Below are positions 37,040 through 49,431 of a stretch of DNA of 64,000 nt, piece after piece; the first letter of the stretch is position 1; every line of letters starts with the position of its first letter. The notes beneath the pieces were generated by a model. The model had not been told where the DNA came from, ran no database searches, and saw only the letters and a list, made by a program, of their open reading frames with translations. The DNA is taken from the NCBI GenBank assembly GCA_947034895.1, contig OX344763.1, positions 39,989,025-40,053,024 on the forward strand, read 5' to 3'. The DNA is from Rhytidiadelphus loreus (lineage: Eukaryota > Streptophyta > Bryopsida > Hypnales > Hylocomiaceae). Position numbers and translations under genes: made by a program.

Positions 37040-37972
37040 TTAATCCATAAAGGTCAGAGACTATGCTTTCACCAAAAACGCTCCAAAACTGCCATTTCTA
37101 ATACAAGTACCAAATTTTAGAAGAAAAACATATTTGGACACATGTAACCATAGGATCTTATATTACTCTAGTTTGAGAAGATGTGGAAAAAATTTCAGAA
37201 ATTTCCACCATGTAGATTGCAAGATATTAGCGTTTGAATTGACAAAAATCCTTTTCTTGGCCCTGCAAAAAAATCGGGCAGCTGCACTTCACAAGGTCAC
37301 ATTTGTATGAAAAATGTCCAAAATGGTTGTTACTCTTTAAATTCATACTTCAAGTCAAATTTTATACATTCTTGAAAAAATTTAGATCATTTGAAATTGC
37401 ACAACATACATGAAAAAAATAGTAAGTAGAAAGAAATAGAGAATGATTCAAAACACCAAATTGTTAAAAATTGAATTATGGAATTGAAAAATTCTAATCC
37501 CAATGGTTATAATGTAGTAAGAAACAATATACATCATATTCTCTTCTTTTTTTTCAAAAAATATTAAAAATTGAGTTAAATAAAGGACTCCAAAGGTTAT
37601 TTTAGAGTAAGGAATCTATAACTGCCCGCAAACTAGAACACCTCATAACTTTCATCTCATAAATCAAAATGGAATGATTAAAAGCTTTCCATGTATACAT
37701 AAATCTAGAGAACCAATTTCAAATTTTTATTTTTGAAAAAAGTGATTTTTTAAGAAATTTTTGGATTGCCCACCGAGCATTGAAAATTATTTATCATGCA
37801 ATAACTTTTGAACCATGTAGTCAAAAGTTATGAAAATTGTTGGGCCTTAAAGCTACTCCTTGGGCACATGTTATGTGGAAATTTCAGGAGAAAAAATAAA
37901 AATTCCATTTGTAGTGAGCTGCCCAAAATGACTATGTTGTCAAAAAATGCACTTTGGTCCTTTAAGGGTTAA
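37040..37972 (+). mobile_element. TIR element of the TTAACCCCTAAAG family, copy 3
   Basis: The left end TTAATCCATAAAGGTC and the reverse complement of the right end TTAACCCTTAAAGGACC are inverted relatives of the family termini. Blocks shared with 14420-15338 include AACCATAGGATCTTATATTA and GATATTAGCG. The right half matches 5650-6005 inverted. A further terminus-like sequence, TTTGGTCCTTAAGGGGTTAA, lies just downstream near 38230. Confidence 0.6.
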
Positions 37973-39565
37973 ATAACCCTTCTTGCTCACATTTGGCATT
38001 GACTTTGATGGTAAGTGATGATGTTGTATAGTACCTTAATTTATTTTGTACTACTATTATTCTGCACTACTTGAATTATAAAATATTTGCAAATCAAAGT
38101 TTTCATAATCTATATAATACATGTTAAAGATTTAACACAAGAATCTTTTTTTTTAAATGATGTATAAAAAAGGCATTTTTGTGTGCTTGGGATGTGTTTG
38201 CATTTATCTGTTGTTCAAAATTTGAACGTTTGGTCCTTAAGGGGTTAAAGGACAAACTTGCCAGAGGAAAATAGTTTGGGGGGCAAACTTGAGTTTCACA
38301 TAGTTCTTGATTTTAAATGTCTTGGAGCTTGACTAAAATAACGCATTTTCAATGATATTTTTTTATTTTTTTATTTTTCTAAATTCCAAAATTGTTAGAA
38401 TTGTAATTTTCGTGACACTTTGAAGGTAGCATCTTAAATTAAAAAATACACCACTTTTAAACTTTTCTATTGAATTTCTCTTAAGGCGAGTTCAAAGAAT
38501 ACACCAACTACACCGTGATGTTTATCACTATCATCTCCAATTTTAATAAAAAGTTTATATTATTTAAAGAATTTTTGTAATTACTAAGATTTTTATAAAA
38601 AAATTTACTTCAAAAAAGCATATAAACTTCATTTGAATGTTTTTAATTATGAAAAATGAAGTTAAAATTTGGATATATATTTCTACATGAGAAAAATGTC
38701 AAATCTTAGAAAGATATTATTAAACTAATGAAGTTTGATGAAACGGGACCCTGGAATTTTTTTCAAGGGTCAATCATGTACCCAACAAACCAAATTCTTG
38801 ACCATTTTGATGTGAAATGTACATCTACAAGCTCTAAACTCCAAGAACCATGGATATAGGCGCCCCTACTGAATCTTCCCATAGACAAAGGTTTGTCTTA
38901 ACAAAGTTAATATCGAGAACAAACGCACCCATTAGAGGAAATCTAGACCCTACAAAAGGCCGTTTGATTGCATGAAAATGCACAATTACAAAAAAATTGG
39001 AAAATTAACTAAAAAATCATTTTCTTTGGCCCACATGATCATCTAGTGTACCATGTAGGATTGGAAACTAAAAGAAATTCAATTTTTTTCCAAAAAAACA
39101 AACCAAAAAACACCTTTTTTCACTTGGATTTGTACATTGGTTCCAAATCAAACAGCCCTCTATAAGGATCAAATTTTTTCTAATGCATGAATAAGACCCT
39201 GGAACCACCGTAAATCTATAAGGATCAAATTTTTTCTAATGCCTAAATAAGATTCAACCACCGTAAAGATAAACCAGCTTGTCACAAGTAAAATGACTAG
39301 TTAAACATATTGGCATTGTTGAAAAATTCTAAATTTTTTAAATAAATACAATTATGAGAAATGAAGAGAGTTATTTATTTATTTATATATTTTTGACAAA
39401 GTATGAATTTGTTATGAATTTTTGAAGTGTGTTGTTTTAGTGACCCAGAAGAGTCTTTAGACTACCTCAAAACCAACAAAAAAAGTGCATCCATTGTAGT
39501 CATCTTACTCACAAGATTTCCTAACATAGTTACAAAAGATGGAAGTTTTCAAGTGCCTAAGGAAT
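37973..39565. other. AT-rich intergenic DNA with a short tandem duplication
   Basis: At 39160-39270 a ~55-bp unit (CTATAAGGATCAAATTTTTT to ACCGTAAA) occurs twice in tandem. No gene was recognised in this stretch. Confidence 0.6.
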
Positions 39566-39815
39566 GTTGCTATTTTATGAGCCTAGGATCATGAGCCCAT
39601 GAGCATAGAAGACTATAAACCTATATTATAGGTGTCTACATTATAGAAACTTTTCATCATTATAGTGTAACTATGTTATAGATACCTCTATTATAGGTGT
39701 TTATATTATAAGTACCTTCAATAGTTGTAGGATATCTACTTATACATATGCTCAAGGCTCTTATATCCTCAAGGCTCTTACATGCTTGCATTTTCATGCT
39801 CACACACTACGAGGG
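39566..39815. repeat. TATTATAGGTGTCTAT-rich foldback repeat, copy 2
   Basis: It starts GTTGCTATTTTATGAGCC, carries several TATTATAGGTGTCTA units and ends with GCTCACACACTAC. It matches the copy at 5115-5432 in order and orientation but is shorter. Confidence 0.6.
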
Positions 39816-40619
39816 TTTGGATGGTTTGCTAGTGTATTTATGATTTTTTTTGCATGTCCGAGGGTTTGGATGGTTTGGTTTACCTTCACCTTGGAATGAC
39901 ACCACGTCTTTTGGAATGATGTTGTGGACTAGAGTGGTCCAATGGATGACTTCATTTGAGATTATAGGATTAAAAAAATAATTTCTTAATCCAATATTTT
40001 TATTGAAAGTTGCTTGAGTACATTTCCAATAAATAGTATTGCAAATTCTTTCATTATGGTATTATTGTTGACTTTTTTAAAGAAGAAGATGCTTAATTGA
40101 TTCACAATTGAAAAATTCATAAATTTTAATATTCATAGTAATATGAACTTTGGGCCATAACCATTGTTTGTAGATTTTCTAATTTTAAAATAACACAAGT
40201 AATCTTGATTTTTATCATGCTATTATACACTATAATATTCATAGATGGAGAAAATTAAAAAAAATTTGAATATATTTTGTATTGATATGAATTTTTTTTC
40301 TTAAAAAATTCAAATCCCCCCACTAATAAACAAAAATTTGAATTTTCTTTGACTAGTGCACAACATTCAGTCTTGTCTACTTGGCTATTGATGAAGTATT
40401 GTTGGATGTCCAATATTCCACACTATCTATTGTGGAACCAATTTGGTGACAATGCATAATATTGAATGTTACATGATTAATGTTATATGTTATATGTCAT
40501 CCCTGAAAAATAAATACAAATTTTTTCATTCATTTCTAGTTGAAAAATAACAGCAAACATAGCAATGGATAGTGAGGCTTGAAATCAATGGTCATGGGCC
40601 CGTCCTTCTAGTGATAATG
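39816..40619. other. AT-rich intergenic DNA, nothing seen
   Basis: Apart from a short GAGGGTTTGGATGGTTTG direct duplication at 39812 and 39860, no structure was recognised. Confidence 0.5.
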
Positions 40620-40622
40620 TTA

Positions 40623-40786
40623 GAGCATCCCCACCAACGTGTTCTCTATCCCCAAACTTGGGACCTCAAACTAGTCAACCTTGACTTTATAGAGATGAGA
40701 CCTCGCGGTCTCATCCCTATAAAGTCAAGGTTGACTAGATTGAGGTCCCAAGTTTAGGGAAAGAGAACTCCCTGGTGGGGATGCTC
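40623..40786. mobile_element. Hairpin MITE, Tourist-like (PIF/Harbinger type)
   Basis: The whole 164-bp element is one inverted repeat. Two 82-bp arms meet at the centre (40704/40705, GAGACCTCGCGGTCTC) and agree at roughly 90% of positions. The termini are GAGCATCCCCACCA on both ends. The 3-bp sequence TTA flanks it on both sides (40620-40622 and 40787-40789), the target duplication expected for PIF/Harbinger elements. It lies about 540 bp upstream of the lipoxygenase start codon. A transcript through it would fold into a long hairpin. Confidence 0.92.
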
Positions 40787-40789
40787 TTA

Positions 40790-41321
40790 CCCCCAAGGAG
40801 CAAGAGATGGGATGAACTCAACGAGCTGACAGCCGGATTCCATTGACGTCCCCAGCTTCCATACATTTACCCGTATTACCCGCGCGTGCATCCCACACTT
40901 TTCTTGTCGAGCGCGAAGACCGTCCAGGTGGTTACATTTGTGTAAAAAAAACCCACCCAAAAACCACAAGGTGACACTTGCACACCGTCCCACGCACTGT
41001 CCCGCAAGACTATTGTGAGTTTGAAGCCACCCCACAGTCGAGCTCCACCCTCCGAAATCTCCCTTCGCCGAAGAAGAACGCCACCACGATCTTCAGACAC
41101 AAAGATCATCACACTGACACGAGAATTCCATCCCCCCTTCCCAAGCTCCACTTTGGCACCTTCACGAGCGCCATATCTCTAGCAAACACATAACAGACTG
41201 ACAGTACGAAACACGCGAGCTCCCCTGACAGAGTAGTCCCTCCCTCTCTCCCCCTTCGAATGTACAGGACCCGAGTTCATTTGTCGGTATAACTCCAGTG
41301 AAGCTCAGTATTGTAGATACC
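40790..41321 (+). promoter_or_regulatory. Lipoxygenase upstream region and 5' leader
   Basis: Base composition turns GC-rich here, consistent with promoter and leader. No clear TATA box was found. The sequence before the ATG at 41322 is C-rich (CTCCCTCTCTCCCCC near 41250), as is common in plant leaders. The transcription start cannot be placed by eye. Confidence 0.4.
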
Positions 41322-44300
41322 ATGTTGCTCAGCCAGACGTTCAAGACGGGTTGCGTGCCCGCTTCGCCATTGGGATCATCCAGTCGGAGCCAGAGCGCAC
41401 TCGTGGTGAGGAGAACGTCGAAGCCTGTGACTCGGGCGAGTGTGAGTGGTGGTGGGAGTAGCGAGAGTAAGAGTCCCGGGTGGTTGGAGTCCAAGCTCGG
41501 GAAAGTGACGAGCTATGTCGAGAAGAAGCTCAATGGCGACGGGAAAGCCGCGGTGCCGGAAGCGGGGAATGTGGAGATGAAGGGCACGGCGCTCGTGGTG
41601 AAAAAGCTGGTGAAGTTGGACATCGTGGACCGCATTGTGGATCTTAAGGACGATGACAGTGAGATGTTCCACGGGAAGCATGTGTCCATCCAGCTCATGA
41701 GCGACGAAATCGACCCCAGTACGTCTCTCTCACAGGCTCCGTCTCTCTGTCTGCCTGTGCGCTTTGTTGATTGGGTTCCCGTGATATGAGAGTATGAGAG
41801 TGGGGAAGCAATGCTGTGCGTGAATTGTGTGTTGACTGGGGATTGGGTTGGCAGGCACAGGGAAAGGGAAGCTGAGCACCGAGGTGAACTTCGCCGGGTG
41901 GGCGACGGCGTTCGACCCCCTCACTGCCGAGCAGATCAAGTTCGAGACGAAATTCTCGGTGCCGACATCCTTCGGAACGCCCGTGGCCATCGTCGTGAGG
42001 AACACGCACCCGAACGAGTTTCTGCTGGAGTCTTTCACGCTGGATTTACCCGATAAGGCCGTCGCGCATTACATCACGAACTCGTGGGTGTACAATACCG
42101 AAACCACGAAGCCTATCGGCCCGCGCATCTTCTTCCACAACAAGGTACAGATCGCATCTTATACGTTTCCTTATCTCGCAATCGCCATAAATGGATGCAT
42201 GTACCCTGATTTTTCAATGAATTTGGATTATTATTCCGTGTAGGCTTACTTGCCGGCCGACACGCCGCCTGCGCTGAAGGCGCTGCGAGAGAAGGAGCTG
42301 CAGGAGCTTCGCGGCGACGGCACGGGGCTACGAGTGACCTCTGACCGCATCTACGACTACGCTCCTTATGATGACTTGGGCAAGCCCGACGATGCGAAGA
42401 AGGGGGGCAAAACGGCGGATCAGCTGTACCGACCTCCTTTGGGGGGCAGCGAGTTGTATCCCTTCCCTCGCAGGATTCGCACGGGCCGACCTCGCACCAA
42501 ATTCAGTAAGCCTCTTAAGACTTCCCGTGTCTTTGCGCATCCCTTGCGATCTCACGGTGTTGAATGGGATGACCACGTTGCAAGTCCAGTGCACCCTGGA
42601 GAAGTGTTGCCTCTTTATGTGTTGATATAACATAAGTGTTACGAAAATGCTACTCCTTTGTGTAATAAATTGTGAAAACGGATCTGAATACGCAACAAAG
42701 CTCTAAGTGTGAACAATCTCAGTCATACCCCCACTGCCCTCATGGTTAACTTTCAAAAGGTTAACTTCCTGACCATGTCACTTTGTTGTGCAAGTGTTCT
42801 GAGCTAGTGCGTGATCAGTGGTGGTTTTTGTGTTACCACTTGAGAGTTGGAACGATAACTATGATTCCTGTGCTACAGATCCAGACACCGAGAGCCGTAT
42901 CGATGGCGACTTTTACGTTCCGAGCGACGAGCGCTTCGACTACAGGAAACGGAGCGACAACGAAGCGGACCTGCTCCGATCTAAACTGCATGCGGGGAAA
43001 ACGGTTGTAGCCTCGAAGTTCTCTAAAACCACGTTCCAGAGCCTGGATCAAGTCCATGACCTGTTTGAGAAGAAAGGGGAGAGAACGTCCAAGGTCGACG
43101 ACGCAGCCGAGGCCACGGCCACTCGCGGCGGAATGAGGTTCTTGGCGGAGTTGATGGTCGAGCGGCCCGATGGGGACAAAAACCAAACTTTCAAATTCGC
43201 GATTCCCCAAGTTTTGAGAGGTGGGGCCTAGCATTCCTTGGAAATTGCGCTTCTGGCTGTACGAATGGTACTTTCGAAATAACCGGGGCCTTTATGACCC
43301 GTGCCGTTGAGCACGAGGTTGTACTTTTCTTACAGCGTCTGGTTTTTCCTTACTGTTATAGTCTCTGTTTTTGAATGAAAATTACATCTGAAATTCAAGG
43401 ATTCGACGTTTGTTAGTCCAGTAATGTGTGTACCTCTCTTGGACGACTGTCCTCACGCATACCTGTGGAACTTATGGTTGCTGACATCTCAATGTGACAA
43501 TGCCGAAAAGAACGAGACTCAAAATATTGGCTACAGAATTGATGTCTAAGGAACTAATGCCTCTTGTGTTGTTTGGTATTATAACTCCCGGCAGACGACA
43601 ATGCGTGGGCAACCGATTCTGAGTTCGCCCGGGAGAATCTGGCAGGCTTCAACCCCATCGAAATTAAGCGCGTCACGGTAAGAACTCATGCTTCCTGGAA
43701 TTGGTTTCACAACAATCGTGGTTTTGATTTAGGGTGGCGTTTTTGGCGTGTGGAATGGTTCATTCCCCGAAATCCTTTGGGCTAATTGAGCGACGGTGTG
43801 TGGTTTACAGGAATTTCCCATCAAGAGCAATCTCGACCCTGCTGAGTATGGCAATCCCGAATCTGCAATCTCTGCAAAGCACATTGAGGGCCAATTGGAA
43901 GGCCTCAGCATCGAGCAGGTAATCACACGAGCCTACTCCTATTGCTCATCTGGTTGATGTACCTGTCGTAATCAAAAGGCGTGAAGTCAACTTTATTCAC
44001 GCTTTTCTGTTTTCGCACCTGTGCAAGCAAGCTATGAGCAGGCTCAAATCTGTTTGATGTAGAAGTCTTATGTCTCCTAACTAGGGAGACTGAGCAGCTC
44101 TGTTCCTGAAAATAGTCTAGTTGTTGCTGCAGCTTGTCCATGTCTTTGAAATTCAGATCCTGAACCGTTTTTTGAATGTGTTTTCAGGCTCTGTCGGAGA
44201 AGAAACTGTTCACTGTGGACCATCATGATACTTTCCTCCCATGGGTGAAGGTTATCAACGATCTGCCAAACAGCAAAACCTACGCCTCCCGAGTGCTCTT

Positions 44301-46664
44301 TTTCTTGAGTAAAGACGAGACGCTGAAGCCGATTGCCATTGAACTCGTTCTTGTTAAAACTGCTGGGGGAGACAAGATATCAAGAGTGTTCACCCCCGAA
44401 GAGGATTCCTCGAAGAAGAGGACTTTGTGGACGCTCGCGAAGGCTCACGCCATCAACAACGAAATGACCATGCACCAAGCTGTCAGTCATTTGTAAGTGA
44501 TCCACCCCCTTGACAAACCATAAATTTATCAGTTCTAGTGAGATCTTTTTCCCTTCTATGAAATGAAGGGCATGTCAGGATCAGTTTCATCAAATTCCCT
44601 CCCTAAATATTCCAGGAGATAGAGATTATTCTCTTGCGCAAATTTAGGGGCTATAGAATGTTCCGGATTACGCAGCCACTTATGTCTTGTGTGAGAGACT
44701 ATTATTAGCTATGGATTGCATTTTGAATTTGTTCTAACACCAAGGATTTGGTGGTGCAGCACTCTGTGCCATGCAGTATTTGAGCCTGCTATTATTTCTG
44801 GGCACCGTCATCTCAGCAAGTTGCACCCAGTCATGCAGCTGCTGCACCCTCATTTCAAGCACACCCTCACTGTGAACTCCACTGCGAGGATGAACCTTCT
44901 TCCTGCCGATGGTACAATTGAGCAAATCTACACACCGCAAGAGTATGTTGTCCGAATGGCTTCTGCATATTACAGAGACAACTGGAAGTTTTCAGACATT
45001 GCCTTGCCAACCGACCTCATCAGCAGGTAACGGAAACATCACTGAAATCGTTTATGCTGCACAAAGTGAAACATGTACTTTTGTTCTGCCTTGTTATTTT
45101 CTACCTTCAATGCTACATCCATTATACTTCTAACTCGGTAATCAAAGCTTGAAGGGCTAGATGGTTGGCTACCCCCGATTCTAATATCTTATATCATTCC
45201 TGTGCAAAACTCCTGTTCAACTTTGGCGGAGCAAATTTTCTTGGTGGAGCGAATTTTCAACTTAGATCTTTGTCTATCTGTAGCAAATTTTCTTCTGAAT
45301 TTTCTTGTGAACACGTAATACCTTCTTGCTGACGGTTTGTTTTGTTTTTTGCGCTCGTTGTTGTAGAGGAATGGCTGAAGCCGACCCCAAAGCCAAGTTC
45401 GGCGTGAAGCTGGCTATCGAAGATTACCCCTACGCAGCCGATGGTCTTGAGCTCTGGACCGCCATGAAAGAATGGCACAAAGAGTACATCGACGTCTTCT
45501 ACAAGGACGACAGCGCTGTCCAAGCAGACCCGGAGCTCAACAACTGGTGGACGGAGTTTCGCAACGTTGGCCACGAGGACATGAAGAACGCCCCTGGGTG
45601 GCCAGATCTAGACTCCAAGGAAAGTCTCGCAGAGATTCTCACCACGGTTGTATGGATTTGCACGGCCATGCACGCGCCCATCAACTTCGGCCAGTACCAT
45701 TACGCAGGTTGGATGCCCCAGCACCCTAGCATGACCCGCAGATTGATTCCCGAGGAGGGCTCCGAGGAAATGAAGGAGTTTCAAGCCAACCCGGACATGT
45801 TTTGGCTGTCGATGATTTCAGATACCGTTAATACTGTGGTCGCTATGGCCGTGTTCGAAGTGGTAGCTGCCCACGCTCCGGATGAGGAGTATATTGGCCA
45901 GAGAACTGAAGGATGGACAGCGAATGAGGAGGTTTGTAAACCCTAAACACTCTCTGAGAATTCATGGTGTCACCCTTAGCCATCTTACTTTCATCTGAAA
46001 CAATGTTTTAGTGGGGTAATGGCCTCTTTCTTTTGCACTACAATTGTTGATATTTCCGCGTATTGTAGCAAGTATTTGGTGGTCCTACCTTCTGATTGTA
46101 AGTATGCAAAACGAGCATAAGTTTTAGACTTCGAGATTCAGCACTGCGCTTTGACGTTGAGGGTCGTTTCTGCACTCAAACCTCATTAATTTTACATGTT
46201 CTAAATCTGATTCTGTAGTGGTTTGCAAGTAGAATTAGTCCTGAGACGCCAAGGAGGATATGAAGTGTGATGAATGACATTCTGGATTACTGGATTATGA
46301 AGAAAGCACTTATTCATCCAGGACTCTACTCTGGTCTTTTTTGGCTGACTATTTAATCGTCCTTCAGGGTTAAGAAAGAATTGAGCCCACATTGATAGCC
46401 TAACGTTGAGACATCCATTTGATCCATTCTTATGTTGGCTTCGAGTTCTGAAGGAGTATTTTTTTGTGTGGTTTATAGGTGAAGGGTGCGTTCAAGCGTT
46501 ACGTGCAGAAGTTGGAAGTCATTGATGACCACATCGTGAAGCGTAATGAGGATAAGAACTTGAAGAATCGATGTGGTGTAGGCAACTTCCCTTTTCAGTT
46601 GCTGCGACCGTTCTCTGTACCAGGTGTGACCGCTAGAGGAGTGCCAAACAGTATCACTGTGTAG
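41322..46664 (+). CDS. LOX: Lipoxygenase, probably plastid-targeted
   Basis: It adds oxygen to linoleic or linolenic acid, the first step to oxylipins. Exons: 41322-41718, 41855-42144, 42244-42505, 42879-43220, 43595-43677, 43811-43918, 44188-44492, 44760-45026, 45367-45931, 46479-46664; all introns GT-AG; product 934 residues. Start is the first ATG after an in-frame GTG; the N-terminal ~55 residues are rich in S, T and R with few acids, like a plastid transit peptide. A PLAT/LH2 domain (about 70-230) precedes the catalytic domain. Iron ligands are His595, His600 (HFTLCH), His787 and Asn791 (HAPIN). The fifth, C-terminal ligand is Val934 (PNSITV), where plant enzymes usually end in Ile. At the regiospecificity site (IEQIYTP) it has Ile-Tyr where 13-LOX usually has Cys/Ser-Phe and 9-LOX Thr-Val. 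Confidence 0.95.
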
Positions 46665-47091
46665 GACATAACATTTCGGTAGGTTCCTTTACAAGGCACG
46701 TTCTAGCGACCCAAGTTGTGTGTAATTGTGTTAAGTAATGTTATTAACAAGGTGTTGTTATTGTCTACTACATGGACAGTGGTCTTTTATCATTTTGGAG
46801 ATCATTTTGGAGAGGTAGCGAGTTACTTCAATACTTGTATGATATTTGGGTGATGTATATCAAAACTAGTATCAAAATTAGGTATTACCTAGATAAAATT
46901 TGGTGGTGGTCTTAGAAAACAATTTGATTGTTTTGACTGAAAAAAATGAAAGGCCAACATCTTTAGGTCATAGACAAAGGTGAAAAATTGTGCATAAAAA
47001 ATACTCACTACTATCTATAAAAGATTATTGTTGTGTCATTTGTACCCTTTAGAGTCTACATCTTTTTGTGAATTCTTTCACATTTTGGTTA
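46665..47091 (+). other. Lipoxygenase 3' flank
   Basis: T-rich 3'UTR and downstream sequence. No single clear poly(A) signal was identified. The stretch ends at a Stowaway-type element. Confidence 0.4.
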
Positions 47092-47658
47092 CTCCCTCCG
47101 TCCCATAATGATCTTCTTGTTGGCTTTAAATTTTTGTCCCAAAATGATCTTCCTATTGCATTTGTGATGTTGCAAATTGGTCAAATTCAATTTTCGATTG
47201 CTCTCTAGGATCAATAAAACAATTTTGAGGAATAGCTCCCCCTCCATCCATTCAATCATCAATCAAAAGACACATGAAATGATTCAAAGGGGTCAATCAA
47301 CATTGTTCAATTTTATTTTTTGCATCTCTTTGAGTATTGTCTAATTGAAGGAAAAGAAACTTTTGGAGTCAATATTAAGGTCCACATATGGGCTTTGGCT
47401 TATTCTAAATGCCCATAAGACTATAACCTCACACTCAACAACTAAATGCCCACTGGTGCTATTTAAAAATGCCCCAAAAATCTACTTTTCAATAATTTAA
47501 AACTGCACTTTGAAAAAGGCTTCTAAAGTCAATGTTTACAGGACACTAAGAGTATACTAAATTCTACCTACCATGCAAAATGGGTCTTAAAAAAGTTATT
47601 TTTAGCCTTAATTTGGAACATTTTGTCAAATAGGAAGATCATTTTGGGACAGAGGGAG
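47092..47658. mobile_element. Stowaway-type MITE (Tc1/mariner)
   Basis: The left end is CTCCCTCCGTCCCATAATG and the right end, reverse complemented, is CTCCCTCTGTCCCAAAATG. Both flanks are TA (47090-47091 and 47659-47660), the Tc1/mariner duplication. CTCCCTCCGT is the signature terminus of plant Stowaway elements. The subterminal GATCTTCCTATT-type sequences are also inverted. At 567 bp it is long for Stowaway and has no coding frame. Confidence 0.93.
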
Positions 47659-47679
47659 TATTATCTTTGTACTCAAATA

Positions 47680-47841
47680 TTCTTTTCCATGATAGCAATT
47701 GTTATGGAAAGTTGTCTTTTGAAGATTGAAATGTTCTTTTCCATGATAGCAATTGTTATGGAAAGTTGTCTTTTGAAGATTGAAATATTCTTTTTCATGA
47801 TAGCAATTGTTAAGAAAAGTTGTCTTTTGAAGATTGAAATA
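47680..47841. repeat. Three tandem 54-bp units
   Basis: Units start at 47680, 47734 and 47788, each beginning TTCTTTTCCATGATAGCAAT (third copy TTCTTTTTCATG). The unit is a multiple of three and leaves an open frame with an 18-residue periodicity (SMIAIVMESCLLKIE), but nothing supports translation. The first two copies are nearly identical, so the expansion is recent. Confidence 0.92.
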
Positions 47842-48059
47842 TTACTTCTGACGAATAAGAATTTATTTCAATGGAATAATATATTGACTACGAGTATTGA
47901 TATGGTGTGCCCATTCACTCTGAAACGATGGACCCTGTGACCATGAAAGAAACTTAAAATCCATTGCTTTGTATGCTCCATTTTCCACTTCTCTATATAT
48001 TTGAGTAGAATTTTTTATTCTTTTGTTTCAAAGATGCAATTGCATGTTGCCTAGAAATC

Positions 48060-48680
48060 CTGAAATTTTTTAGAGTTATTTTTTTTTGGTCAGAATTTGA
48101 AATTACTGTGAATATTTTAAAGAGAAATTGAAGAAAATTCATATGAAATACAAAGTAAGATTTTAAAGCTGAATTTTTTTGTCATTCGCATACGTTATAG
48201 TACATAGCATGATACTGGGAACCAAATTTCAATGTTGTTCTAAAATTGGAAAATTAGTTGAATTTTATAATGTTTTTGGTTGGATGTCTTCGTTTCATTA
48301 GTTGAACTCAAATTCAAATTTCTCGGGTAGTTTCCTACGCAAGTTAATTTTGGTCCGATGTTCAAGAAATTTTGATACAATGTGTGTGAACATGTGTTTC
48401 AAAATTTTGGATAGTTCAACAATTTGAGCATCTTTGAGGAATGTTTTTGCTAAAAACCCATCAACTTTTGAAATGTGGTATGTCTGTAATAAATAAAATT
48501 TGACATAAAGTTGTTAATAAAAAAGAAAATTAATTCTCAAATCATATTCTAAGAAAAGTCAAACATTGTTAGCTATGGTAGGGTGGTTTTGAAAAAAACA
48601 TTTTCTTTCTACTTCAAATTCTATTATCTTCTAATCAATGTGGTCAAAGTTCTTGAAATGTTTGCTACATATTCCAAATG
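48060..48680. repeat. Dispersed AT-rich repeat, copy 2
   Basis: It matches 4060-5010 in the same orientation. A second, weaker echo of its last part occurs at 48940-49160. In both copies a TATTATAGG foldback lies 0.1-0.8 kb further on, so the two may belong to a larger composite repeat. Confidence 0.5.
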
Positions 48681-49431
48681 TTTATCTCTAATTTTTCACA
48701 ATTTGAATTTTATATAAAAAAATCTTTTCATTGCACAAGAAATCATCAAAAAAGACTAGTATATAACCAATTCACATAATATCCTTGCACTGCAAGTTGA
48801 TTTAGAGTAAGCTATAGACCATATTTGCTTCTAAATTTTTCGCATGAATGTATCCAACAAGATTCAAAAGTCAACGGTGGAGAGACTCAAATTCATCAAG
48901 AACAAAAAATTTACCCCAAAAGGGCTCAAAGTTTGTTGACTTGTTTCTTAAGGATGAAGAAAAGTTGTTTTTTTCACTTCAAACATTATAATCTTTCAAT
49001 CCACATGGTCAAATGGGCTGAATTTTTTTCCAATTCATTGTAATAGTAGTCTACTATTCTTTTGTATGGTTGAAGTTCAAAAAAAAATTATTTTCAATTT
49101 TGGACAATGCTCTAAATATGACAGTTGTTGGCAATTTTTCTTGAAAAGCAATCTTAGTCCTTTGGAGGTTAAGAGCAAGGAAGTAGTAGTTGTCAAAATA
49201 GATTACAAAAGAAGCTTTTAAAAGCTTTTGTAGCTTTTGTAATTTTTTTTTCTAGCATCTTGAAAACTCAATAATACTTCAATGAAGAAATCTCTACTAC
49301 ATTCACTAATACACACTCAATGAATTCTTACAAAAAAATTGATCAGAAATTGCAATTTTACATCCTCTACTAATTTAAAATTGTCTAGGAGCCACTTGGT
49401 TACTTGGTAGCTGCCCAAGTGGTTAATGAGG
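48681..49431. other. AT-rich intergenic DNA, no gene seen
   Basis: It holds a TTAACCC-family terminus-like sequence (AGTCCTTTGGAGGTTAA near 49160) and nothing else recognisable. Confidence 0.4.

Noticed and set aside
41298..41321. Upstream in-frame extension of LOX (eight codons before the ATG at 41322)
   Set aside because: It would need a GTG start. The ATG at 41322 is the first in frame and leads straight into a plausible transit peptide.
47623..47940. 105-codon frame with an 18-residue repeat
   Set aside because: Follows directly from the 54-bp tandem repeat and begins inside the Stowaway end; no sign of a gene.
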